Below, piece after piece: positions 1 to 6,289 of a stretch of 56,327 bases of DNA (position 1 is the stretch's first letter; each line of letters opens with the position of its first letter). A program made the translations under genes and the position numbers. Source of the DNA: a virus; the IMG/VR virus record IMGVR_UViG_3300022665_000963, positions 1 to 56,327 of that record; one strand, written 5' to 3'. The notes under the pieces are model-generated. The model saw nothing but the letters and a program-made list of their open reading frames with translations, did no database searches and was not told where the DNA came from.

Positions 1-168
1 TTTGAGGGTAGTATACGTTACGTGGAGTTGGGCCCCAAGACGGTGTATGAGACTGAGGACGAGCACCTGGACGACCTGATCTTCAATGGGTACATCGTGT
101 GTCACCCCAAGGAGGTCCTGGAGAACTTCGGGCAGGACATGATCTTCAATGGGGGGGGCACATACTGA
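1..168 (+). CDS. C-terminal fragment of an unknown phage protein
   Basis: The window opens inside this reading frame; 55 residues are visible up to the TGA at 166-168. The peptide is acidic in its first half (ETEDEHLDDL) and ends DMIFNGGGTY. I do not recognise it. A run of eight G at 151-158 lies just before the stop. One extra G, or a -1 slip, would join this frame to the open frame that continues to 314, so the stop may not be the natural end. The GC-rich, AGG-using style matches the next genes. Confidence 0.5.
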   Translation, partial: FEGSIRYVELGPKTVYETEDEHLDDLIFNGYIVCHPKEVLENFGQDMIFNGGGTY

Positions 169-176
169 ACCTCGTC

Positions 177-314
177 ATGAGATGTCCCATCATAAAGGTC
201 TTCCAGAGGAACCGGAGGTACGTATACGAGGCGAGGGCCTGGGACGAGATCCTGCGGACCGGGGACTTTGCCGAGGCCCTGGCTCTCGCCTGTGCAGGAG
301 TATCCAATCAATAA
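177..314 (+). CDS. Possible small protein, or frameshifted tail of the upstream gene
   Basis: This is a 45-codon frame from an ATG at 177. Its composition looks coding: basic and aromatic residues (RNRRYVYEARAWDEIL) followed by an alanine-rich end. There is no clear ribosome binding site before the ATG; the only purine run is the G8 tract. It could be a stand-alone small gene or the true C-terminus of the gene cut by the window edge, read after a frame change at the G8 tract. No family is recognised. Confidence 0.35.
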   Translation: MRCPIIKVFQRNRRYVYEARAWDEILRTGDFAEALALACAGVSNQ

Positions 315-382
315 CACTGGGATACCTGTGGGGTGATAGGGGATATAATGTACCCATCGATTATACAGACAGGAGAATAGAG

Positions 383-838
383 ATGACCAGACGGGAAAAA
401 ATGAAGGAAAGTGCGGATCACCTCAGCACATTCAGGAGCAGTATTGACCTGGAGTTTAACCATCAGCACATCATGACCGAGATCATAGCACTGATCGGCC
501 AGGTGGTGGATGAGCTGAATTCCACCGACAACGAGGTAGAGGCTGGTATCGAGGACTACAAGGCGACGCTGGAAGATCACCAGAGGCTGGTCCGCAAGAT
601 CGACGTCATCCTCAACGGGGAAGAGGACGCGGCGTCCCAGGCGAGCCTATGCGACCTCGTCCCTCAAATAAGGGCCTTAGTGCGTAATCAGATGAGGGAG
701 CCCCCACTACCCCCGACCATGTCCTTGTGCGTCGACTTAGAAGCCAAGTTGAGCTTTCTCCTCTACAACCACATCGAAGCAGAAGATGGTACCTTTTGTT
801 TTCCAGATGGAGATATCTGGCGTTGCAAAACGAAATAG
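383..838 (+). CDS. Unknown phage protein, 151 aa
   Basis: The start is the ATG at 383, because AGGAG lies at 371-375 with good spacing; the frame stays open far upstream without coding character. The protein is mostly helical and acidic, with a probable coiled-coil stretch around residues 20-75 (ATLEDHQRLVRKIDVIL). No family is recognised. It sits 18 nt before the next gene and probably shares its transcript. Confidence 0.75.
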   Translation: MTRREKMKESADHLSTFRSSIDLEFNHQHIMTEIIALIGQVVDELNSTDNEVEAGIEDYKATLEDHQRLVRKIDVILNGEEDAASQASLCDLVPQIRALVRNQMREPPLPPTMSLCVDLEAKLSFLLYNHIEAEDGTFCFPDGDIWRCKTK

Positions 839-856
839 ATAGTTAGGAGAAAGACC

Positions 857-1366
857 ATGACAGTAGAACCCATCCTAGAATTCGAGATCGACGTCCAGTC
901 TGACCAGCTCATCGGACAGCCCGTGATATACCCGGAGCTCAACAATGAGGTTCCTAAGCTGGGACCCCCCTACAGTATGATCGTCCGGCTCGAGGCCCTG
1001 GCGGACCATCCTGACATCGACGTGCTGCGCATGCTCAACAGTGGAATACAGACCTCCAAGTTCCCAGTAGAGGGGGACGAGACGATCACGGTGACGACGT
1101 TGAAGTCAAGGTTCCGGCCGGAGGTGTTCCCACTACTAGGCATAGAGGGCATCACATACCATGCAGGGCTCTGGACGCCAGAGACTGGGGACAAGCTGGT
1201 CGGACAGCTGAACATGCTGGACGCCCGCAACGTCAGCAGGAACGAACTGTTCAGGGGCCGGAACCTGAGGGTGAGGCTGATGGCCGTCGAGTACGACGTG
1301 AACAATAAGTATGGGCACTATACAGGGACGAACCTGATAATTAGGTGGATAGCGGTGGAGCTATGA
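857..1366 (+). CDS. Unknown phage protein, 169 aa
   Basis: ATG start with an AGGAG about ten bases upstream. The protein mixes beta-like and loop sequence, has no transmembrane segment and has no motif I can name. It ends ...IIRWIAVEL. The TGA at 1364-1366 overlaps a ten-codon minigene (ATG 1363, MMGYLGGRGD) that I do not count as a gene. It belongs to a run of small plus-strand genes ahead of the terminase, where phages often keep accessory genes. Confidence 0.75.
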   Translation: MTVEPILEFEIDVQSDQLIGQPVIYPELNNEVPKLGPPYSMIVRLEALADHPDIDVLRMLNSGIQTSKFPVEGDETITVTTLKSRFRPEVFPLLGIEGITYHAGLWTPETGDKLVGQLNMLDARNVSRNELFRGRNLRVRLMAVEYDVNNKYGHYTGTNLIIRWIAVEL

Positions 1367-1425
1367 TGGGATATCTCGGGGGCCGAGGGGACTAATCATG
1401 GATACTGAAGAACAGGAGAGATGAG

Positions 1426-1632
1426 ATGCAGAAGAGATCGAAGAAGCCAAGAGACCCCAAGGACCTGACAGCCCTCGGACTGGCGAGCAAGCTACGGGAG
1501 AGATTCCTGAACCGTGATCCCCTCAAGGTGGGGGGTCCCAGCTTCGATGAGCTGGACGATGCGGCCAGGTACCAGTACGTGTCCGTCGCGATGGATGCCA
1601 TGGAACTGCTGGGGATAGACCCGTGTCGGTAG
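1426..1632 (+). CDS. Small basic unknown protein, 68 aa
   Basis: The ATG at 1426 follows AGGAGAG closely. The N-terminus is strongly basic (MQKRSKKPRDPK), followed by an amphipathic helical region ending AMELLGIDPCR. Size and charge would suit a nucleic-acid-binding or accessory role, but this is only inference. The next small membrane-protein ORF starts inside its last codons. Confidence 0.65.
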   Translation: MQKRSKKPRDPKDLTALGLASKLRERFLNRDPLKVGGPSFDELDDAARYQYVSVAMDAMELLGIDPCR

Positions 1633-1709
1633 GCATCATGGCGTTGGTCATAGTGGCCATGGTCGTGGTAATCATCGCCGCTGTCTGCCTACCCCTGTTC
1701 AGGCCCTGA
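1623..1709 (+). CDS. Tiny single-pass membrane protein, 28 aa
   Basis: From a GTG at 1623 (GGGGA lies about seven bases upstream) or an in-frame ATG at 1638, this frame encodes almost pure hydrophobic sequence (MALVIVAMVVVIIAAVCLP) ending LFRP. This is a textbook single transmembrane helix of about 20 residues. It overlaps the end of the previous gene by 10 nt, typical of coupled phage genes. Its function is unknown; tiny membrane peptides in phages can act in lysis timing or exclusion, but nothing here shows which. Confidence 0.5.
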   Translation: MSVGIMALVIVAMVVVIIAAVCLPLFRP

Positions 1710-1753
1710 GCACGCTGGCTCGCGCGGGCGACCCCGCGCGACACAATCGGGCC

Positions 1754-2323
1754 ATGAGCAACGAGAAGAACATAGGGCTGATGGACGTCCGGAAGATGAG
1801 GTTCCTGGAGGAGTTCGCGAGGTGCGGCGTGATCGGCCCCTGCTGCAGGGTCGTCGGCATAGGCCGCACGACGTACCTACGCTGGCGGAAGGCCGACGGG
1901 GACTTCGACGAGGCCTGTGACCACGCGTTCCAGAGCGCGGTGGACGACGCCGAGATGGAGCTACGCGAGCGCGGGATCAACGGGACCGAGGAGCCCGTCC
2001 TGTACAAGGGCGAGCCCGTCTGGCGGCGGGACCCCGTCACGGCGGCGGTCCTGCTCGACGACGACTTCAACCCGATACCCTTCACGATACGCAGGAAGTC
2101 CGACAGGCTGCTCGAGGTCTACACGAGGACCCACAGGCCCGAGTACCGGGAGAGGAGCGAGGTCGCGCTGACCGGCAAGAATGGCATCCCGCTCCCGTCG
2201 GCCATAACGGTGAACTACGTGCTGCCTGAGGGCAGGACCGAGGAGGACTATGAGGGCACGCAGGGCTTGATAGACGTGACCCCCGGGATACCAGTGATAG
2301 AGGAGAAGGACCCCTTCGAATGA
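1754..2323 (+). CDS. terS: Terminase small subunit
   Basis: A 189-residue protein with a helix-turn-helix in its first third (residues ~15-55, including GRTTYLRWRKADGDFDEA), followed by a helical oligomerisation region and the segments GEPVWRRDP and IRRKSDRLLEVY found in small-terminase-like phage proteins. Small terminases bind the packaging site on concatemeric DNA and hand it to the large subunit, which is encoded 670 bp downstream. The acidic tail EEKDPFE ends where the next ORF begins (AATGA overlap). The last ~50 bp of this gene recur, slightly changed, at 2765-2813. Confidence 0.8.
   Translation: MSNEKNIGLMDVRKMRFLEEFARCGVIGPCCRVVGIGRTTYLRWRKADGDFDEACDHAFQSAVDDAEMELRERGINGTEEPVLYKGEPVWRRDPVTAAVLLDDDFNPIPFTIRRKSDRLLEVYTRTHRPEYRERSEVALTGKNGIPLPSAITVNYVLPEGRTEEDYEGTQGLIDVTPGIPVIEEKDPFE
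2273..2323 (+). repeat. Direct repeat, copy 1: terminase small-subunit 3' end plus initiation region
   Basis: This ~50-bp segment codes for DVTPGIPVIEEKDPFE and contains the AGGAGAAGGA site and ATGAAAAA start used by the following small gene. It recurs at 2765-2816 with a few substitutions, still spelling DLTPGIPAIEEKDPLE in the corresponding frame. Confidence 0.8.
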
Positions 2324-2487
2324 AAAAGTTATTTGCCTATTTACTATATTATATTGGGCATTATGCCTACTGTCTTGACGCTATTGGCCTCAGGACCTAC
2401 TCCCTATATCAGAGGGCAATGCACTGGTCAGTCATAGTACAGGGCTCTAGTGATGAGGGACCCTGGGGAAGTGTAATAGATGAGTAA
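2320..2487 (+). CDS. Small aromatic-rich protein, 55 aa
   Basis: The ATG at 2320 overlaps the terminase small-subunit stop and follows AGGAGAAGGA at 2301-2310, a strong binding site. The first 20 residues are hydrophobic and aromatic (MKKLFAYLLYYIGHYAYCLD); the end carries a Gln...Gly-Pro-Trp pattern (VQGSSDEGPWG) that I associate with small phage proteins lying near head genes. The stop overlaps the next gene's start. It is AT-richer than its neighbours. Function unknown. Confidence 0.6.
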   Translation: MKKLFAYLLYYIGHYAYCLDAIGLRTYSLYQRAMHWSVIVQGSSDEGPWGSVIDE

Positions 2488-2770
2488 CTGGAGAGAGGAG
2501 GCGAACCTCCGGCAGGAAATTCGTCACACGCATGATGGGCCCGAGGTGGCCGACCGGGACAGGAAGAAGAGAAGGAAGGGGAAACCCTGGAGACTGAGGT
2601 GCTCAGGTAGACTGTTCGGAGACTGGACCTGTGGTAAGTACGCGACCTCAGAGCGGGCCGAGCAGGCCCTTAGGGCGAAGGCCAAGAATAAGTGGCTCAA
2701 GAACCTCCGAATTGAGGGGCCGGGTTACCCGGCGCCAGTGACACTGACCGAAGCGGGCGGGGAGACCTGA
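2480..2770 (+). CDS. Small basic unknown protein, 96 aa
   Basis: ATG at 2480 with GGGGAAG about nine bases upstream. The protein is strongly basic in the middle (DRKKRRKGKPWRLRC) and has two cysteines about ten residues apart, too few for a classic zinc site. It could bind nucleic acid. It lies between the two terminase subunit genes, overlaps the preceding small ORF by 8 nt and is followed directly by the duplicated terminase-tail segment. Confidence 0.6.
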   Translation: MSNWREEANLRQEIRHTHDGPEVADRDRKKRRKGKPWRLRCSGRLFGDWTCGKYATSERAEQALRAKAKNKWLKNLRIEGPGYPAPVTLTEAGGET

Positions 2771-2816
2771 CCCCCGGGATACCAGCAATAGAGGAGAAGG
2801 ACCCTTTAGAATGAAA
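2765..2816 (+). repeat. Direct repeat, copy 2, supplying the initiation site of the 59-aa membrane gene
   Basis: Copy of 2273-2323. It keeps AGGAGAAGGA and ATGAAAAAA, so the duplicated DNA acts as a ready-made translation start for the next small gene. The remnant coding frame still reads through to its TGA, which suggests a fairly recent duplication or selection on the sequence. Confidence 0.8.
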
Positions 2817-2990
2817 AAATTTATTACTAAGTTAATTATAGGAATATCAGTAGTACCCTTAGCAGTTACTATTTATTGCCTCGGATGGGCCATGGGGGTC
2901 GTTAAGTTCATTGTCATTGATGCCTTTATAGAGGGTGTTAATGACGGGGCCCAGAAGACTGGTATACTCATAGATAAAAACTGGGAATAG
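2811..2990 (+). CDS. Small membrane protein, 59 aa
   Basis: The ATG at 2811 follows a duplicated AGGAGAAGGA. Residues ~4-30 form one hydrophobic helix (KLIIGISVVPLAVTIYCLGW), perhaps with a second weaker one (VVKFIVIDAFI). The composition is AT-rich compared with the terminase genes. It ends four bases before the large-terminase TTG start and may couple with it. Its function is unknown; with the 55-aa gene at 2320 it forms a pair of MKK-starting small proteins sharing the duplicated leader. Confidence 0.6.
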   Translation: MKKFITKLIIGISVVPLAVTIYCLGWAMGVVKFIVIDAFIEGVNDGAQKTGILIDKNWE

Positions 2991-2993
2991 CCC

Positions 2994-4280
2994 TTGGCGG
3001 CCCTGAATCTACCCTATGCCTTCAGGGAGCTGAGGGTCCCCTCACGCTACAAGGCCTTCCATGGCGGAAGGGGTGGAGCGAAAAGTCATTCATATGCCCA
3101 GGAGCTCGTGCTGATGGGGAGCGAGCGTCCGCTGCGCATACTCTGTGCCCGTGAGATCCAGAAGTCCATCTCGACGTCCGTGAAGCAGCTGCTCGACGAC
3201 AAGATACGTGCCTCGGGTCTCGGCCCCAAGTCCGAGGGGGGTAATGGCTTCTACAGGTCGACCGACAAGGGCATATTCGGGGGCAACGGGACGGACTTCC
3301 TCTTCATGGGCCTGAGGTCCAACCCCGAGAACGTCAAGTCCACCGAGGGCATCGACATAGCGTGGGTCGAGGAGGCCAACACCGTCAGCCAGTCCAGCAT
3401 AGAGATGCTGACCCCCACGATCAGGAAGGACGACTCGGAGATCTGGTTCTCGTGGAACCGGCGCTTCGAGACCGACCCGGTGGACAACATGTTCCTGGGA
3501 GGCCCGCCACCACCGAGGTCGATAGTCCGCAGGGTCACCTGGCAGGACAACCCCTGGTTCCCCGAAGTGCTCCGTGAGGAGATGGAGTGGGACAAGGGTC
3601 GCGACAGGGACAAGTGGCTGCACATCTGGCAGGGCGAGCTCCTCAAGAGGTCAGAGGCCCGGGTCTTCAATAACTGGAGGGTCGAGGACCTGGACGACCA
3701 GGTCGTCATGGGCACGCTGCCCAGGCTCGGTGCCGACTGGGGCTTCTCGGTGGATCCGACGGTGCTCATCGAGTGCTACGTCATCGGGCGCACGCTGTAC
3801 TTCAGGCGTGAGGCCTACAAGGTCAGGTGCACGATCGACGAGACGCCGGCACTGTTCGCCGGGTCGGACCACCTGGACCCTCCGCGCTGGCCGAACGCGT
3901 CAGGGCACAGGGGGATGCAGTCCGTCAGGGACGGCAACAGGATCGTGGCCGACAGCGCGAGGCCCGAGACCATCAGGTACATGAAGGACAGAGGCTTCAA
4001 GATCATCGCGGCCCGCAAGGGCGCCGGCTCGCTCATGGAGGGAGTGGAGTTCATGAAGTCGTACGACATAGTGATCCATCCGGACTGCGTCCGGACGATC
4101 GGGGAGTTCACCCACTACAGCTACAAGGAGGACCCGCTCACCAACGAGGTGCTCTCCGTACTGGCGGACGACCACAACCACGTCATCGACGCGGCGAGGT
4201 ACGCACTGGAGGGCGTCCGCAGGGCGCTCAGGGGCCGGATCGGAATCATAGCCCCCGAGCTCATCCCGATAGAGAGTTAA
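2994..4280 (+). CDS. terL: Terminase large subunit
   Basis: This is the ATPase-nuclease motor that packages DNA into proheads. The Walker A motif is GGRGGAKS at residues 24-31 and the Walker B is IDIAWVEEA at 120-128. The C-terminal RNase-H-like nuclease starts with GADWGFSVDPT at 246-256 and ends with DDHNHVIDAARYALEG near 394-409, supplying the metal-binding Asp residues. The length, 428 aa, is normal for the PBSX-like/Terminase_3 group. The start must be the TTG at 2994: a stop lies just upstream in frame, and the first internal Met (residue 41) is past Walker A. Confidence 0.95.
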   Translation: MAALNLPYAFRELRVPSRYKAFHGGRGGAKSHSYAQELVLMGSERPLRILCAREIQKSISTSVKQLLDDKIRASGLGPKSEGGNGFYRSTDKGIFGGNGTDFLFMGLRSNPENVKSTEGIDIAWVEEANTVSQSSIEMLTPTIRKDDSEIWFSWNRRFETDPVDNMFLGGPPPPRSIVRRVTWQDNPWFPEVLREEMEWDKGRDRDKWLHIWQGELLKRSEARVFNNWRVEDLDDQVVMGTLPRLGADWGFSVDPTVLIECYVIGRTLYFRREAYKVRCTIDETPALFAGSDHLDPPRWPNASGHRGMQSVRDGNRIVADSARPETIRYMKDRGFKIIAARKGAGSLMEGVEFMKSYDIVIHPDCVRTIGEFTHYSYKEDPLTNEVLSVLADDHNHVIDAARYALEGVRRALRGRIGIIAPELIPIES

Positions 4281-4422
4281 TCGAAATTTCTCTTATGATA
4301 ATTGTAGGAGGTATCCTGGCCCAGAGACGGTGACCATATGTGGGTAGGTCCGTCGTCGTTCCGTCCTATACTGGTTTCATGCCGATCCGTCCGGACCTAT
4401 GATTAGAGTATAGGAGATTATC

Positions 4423-4806
4423 ATGGAAAGAAGACTCACACAGTCCCAGGTGGATGAGCTCGCGTACCTCCGGGAGGAGGGCTGGACGCACGGTATGCTG
4501 GCCCGCAAGTTCGGCGTGTCCCTCGGGTGCGTCGCGTACCAGTGTCGACGACAGGGGGCAATCCCCCCAAAGGGTCCAGGCAAGTCGCATCCGACCTTCG
4601 CCCGTACAGGCCTAAACAAGGCCGGGAGCCGGGGCATGTCCGAGGACGATATAATATATCTGAAGAGACTACTATCTGGTGGATTGAACCTCAAGACCTC
4701 GGAGATGTCAAGGATGCTCGATCGACCCTATACCACGGTGCGATACTGGGTACAGAGGCTAGCGGTACTCGAGGAGGCGGAGGACATGCGTGCCGACGAT
4801 AGATAG
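4423..4806 (+). CDS. Helix-turn-helix DNA-binding protein
   Basis: ATG with TAGGAGA upstream. Two helix-turn-helix-like segments are visible: residues ~8-37 (WTHGMLARKFGVSLGCVAYQC) and ~76-110 (KTSEMSRMLDRPYTTVRYWV). Such twin-HTH phage proteins may be regulators or small DNA-binding accessory factors. It is the last plus-strand gene before a strong terminator. It could conceivably assist the terminase, but a regulatory role is equally likely. Confidence 0.65.
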   Translation: MERRLTQSQVDELAYLREEGWTHGMLARKFGVSLGCVAYQCRRQGAIPPKGPGKSHPTFARTGLNKAGSRGMSEDDIIYLKRLLSGGLNLKTSEMSRMLDRPYTTVRYWVQRLAVLEEAEDMRADDR

Positions 4807-4867
4807 ACGATGGTTACATCCTTGGACACATATGGATATCATAATAAAGCTTGTTAATGAAGACTTA

Positions 4868-4915
4868 GGTGAGATAAACTTCAGAAGGGATATCTCACCA
4901 CTTTTCTTTTTTTTT
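4868..4915 (+). terminator. Rho-independent terminator after the terminase operon
   Basis: Perfect 9-bp stem GGTGAGATA (4868-4876) / TATCTCACC (4891-4899) with a 14-nt loop, followed by ACTTTTCTTTTTTTTT. It ends plus-strand transcription between the plus-strand HTH gene and the convergent minus-strand gene. Confidence 0.85.
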
Positions 4916-5363
4916 ATTTCCTATTCATGTCCCTCGTTATTCCACTCTTCAAACGGCCCACTATGATCTTAAAATCTTTATCGGTCAACCTCCATCCGTT
5001 ACGAGGCTTACGCTGGTCGGCCCGCACCTTGGCCAGTGCGCCCCGGTAGGCTGCGGACTTCGAGCGGTGCAACCTCGTGAATCGGGAGCCAGGGTCTCTG
5101 TCCTCGAGCCAGGCCTTGACGAACTCGCTGCCCCAGCTCTCGAACACCAGACCCTTCTTGGTATGGCGCGTGGCCTCCTTCGGATGGGCGTAGACCGTCT
5201 GGGGGCAGGACTTGCTCGTCCGGGGAGCCCTCCTTATCGTGCGGATGATGTAGGTGGACAGGCTGACCTCTGCGGGCTCGATCACCCCGTCGTCGTACTC
5301 CCCGGAGCCCGAGAAGTGGACATGGTACAGGTGGTCACCGATGTTATATCGTCTCTTAGACAT
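4914..5363 (-). CDS. Unknown protein, 149 aa
   Basis: Minus-strand gene with AAGGAGA before its ATG at 5363. It is basic, particularly at the C-terminus (GRLKSGITRDMNRK), with no signal peptide or membrane segment. It forms a two-gene unit with the next gene (gap 21 nt), probably transcribed from the promoter at 5837-5865. No family recognised. The pair is inverted relative to the head genes, as in many accessory early cassettes. Confidence 0.7.
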   Translation of the reverse strand: MSKRRYNIGDHLYHVHFSGSGEYDDGVIEPAEVSLSTYIIRTIRRAPRTSKSCPQTVYAHPKEATRHTKKGLVFESWGSEFVKAWLEDRDPGSRFTRLHRSKSAAYRGALAKVRADQRKPRNGWRLTDKDFKIIVGRLKSGITRDMNRK

Positions 5364-5384
5364 CTCAGTTCTCCTTATTTGGGT

Positions 5385-5804
5385 TTAACACACGGAGATC
5401 AGCCACCGGTCTACGGCCACGGTGGAGGGCTCTATCTCATCCCAGGTCTCGCTACGGTACAGCGTTCCGTCCCTACCTCTCTTCGTCCAGGATGACACCG
5501 CGTGCAGTATGCCCTCCTCGAAGAAGGCCTCGGGGTGGTTGGCTGTGGCCAGGGTGGCCAGCAGTGTGTCCACGAGGTCGGCGTTGATCTTCTTCAAGGG
5601 GATGTGCTTGAGCTGGCGGGCCCCGCACCCGACGAACGTCATCCTGACGCGGAGCTTGCCCTCTCCTAGGACTTTATTCGCGGCACGGCGGGCGTCCTTC
5701 AGGGTGTGGTGGTGCGAGAGGGTATGCCAGCGGGTATCGGGGGTCAGGTCCCTGTCCCCGGTCACCAGCACGTCCACGTCGACGCGGTTCACGAATTTAG
5801 CCAT
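5385..5804 (-). CDS. Unknown protein, 139 aa
   Basis: The start is chosen at 5804 (MAKFVNRVDV) because TAGGAG lies just upstream; an in-frame ATG 21 nt earlier lacks a site. The protein has a beta-rich N-terminus (FVNRVDVDVLV), a charged middle and the end TVAVDRWLISVC. It is first in the transcript from the TTTACA/TATAAT promoter 33 bp upstream, so it is probably expressed early by host polymerase. Function unknown. Confidence 0.7.
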   Translation of the reverse strand: MAKFVNRVDVDVLVTGDRDLTPDTRWHTLSHHHTLKDARRAANKVLGEGKLRVRMTFVGCGARQLKHIPLKKINADLVDTLLATLATANHPEAFFEEGILHAVSSWTKRGRDGTLYRSETWDEIEPSTVAVDRWLISVC

Positions 5805-5836
5805 ATCAATTCTCCTATTAATCATTTCATGTACCT

Positions 5837-5865
5837 ATTATAGCAGGTTTTCCAGTCATTGTAAA
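5837..5865 (-). promoter_or_regulatory. Strong sigma70-type promoter
   Basis: On the minus strand: TTTACA (5865-5860), a 17-bp spacer, TATAAT (5842-5837). It lies 33 bp upstream of the ATG at 5804 and should be read by host RNA polymerase. The same hexamers and spacing occur at 38301-38329. Confidence 0.75.
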
Positions 5866-6112
5866 TGAATAAAGGGAGAAAAAAAGTTATCTCACACATT
5901 ACCGCGTGACACGGCCACTCTCCTGGCTGGCGGGATGTTGGGATACGATGCCACTGTCAGGACTCCTCCTTTAAGTAAGCATTTATTCCTAGTCTCGGAT
6001 TACAACCAACCAACCCGATATCTGTCCAGGGTTATCGCTCGAGTTAAGCGGGTAATAACTGGACTCCTTCGGGCAGACCGTGCCCCTCGGTAATGTGTGA
6101 AACAATCTTTCC

Positions 6113-6141
6113 TTGTTTATGTTCGATATGATACTTATAGT
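6113..6141 (+). promoter_or_regulatory. Candidate promoter for the head operon
   Basis: TTGTTT (6113-6118), 17 bp, TATAGT (6136-6141). Both boxes deviate from consensus, but spacing and position, upstream of the small ORF and portal gene, are right. Confidence 0.35.
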
Positions 6142-6181
6142 GTAGTTTCCATCCTCCGTAAACCCAGTAAAGGGAGAAAAT

Positions 6182-6253
6182 GTGAGTAAAATTCCCGGTC
6201 GGCAAAAACGGCGGCGTCCGGGGAGGGCCAGCATGGGCTACACTGTCCGGTAA
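6182..6253 (+). CDS. Possible small basic peptide, 23 aa
   Basis: A GTG start follows AGGGAG at about 8 nt. The peptide MSKIPGRQKRRRPGRASMGY plus three residues is very basic. It lies just ahead of the portal gene and may be a leader peptide or a small nucleic-acid-binding protein. Nothing beyond the binding site and composition supports it. Confidence 0.35.
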   Translation: MSKIPGRQKRRRPGRASMGYTVR

Positions 6254-6289
6254 GCATGCACTAATATTCCAAGATGACGAGGAGGCCCC

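Larger units (their letters stand above)
5866..6289. other. Divergent, largely non-coding region (424 nt)
   Basis: The region separates the minus-strand pair from the portal operon. It holds a 13-nt direct repeat, TAAAGGGAGAAAA, at 5870-5882 and 6168-6180, a candidate plus-strand promoter at 6113-6141 and one small ORF at 6182-6253. The remainder, 5883-6110, shows no convincing ORF, tRNA or terminator. It is a natural place for transcription control. Confidence 0.6.

Noticed and set aside
1363-1424. Minigenes MMGYLGGRGD and MDTEEQER between two small genes
   Set aside because: Too short to separate from chance despite nearby GGAG; no support beyond start codons.
3090-4181. Long antisense ORFs over the terminase gene
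   Set aside because: They are GC-rich shadow frames of a gene with unambiguous Walker and nuclease motifs.
5883-6110. Possible tRNA or small ORF (GTG 5916) in the divergent region
   Set aside because: No cloverleaf or T-loop consensus; the ORF of 22 codons lacks a binding site.
5989-6234. Minus-strand ORF of 81 codons in the divergent region
   Set aside because: No ribosome binding site, odd composition (FCRPGILLTFSPF), and it overlaps the candidate plus-strand promoter and small ORF.
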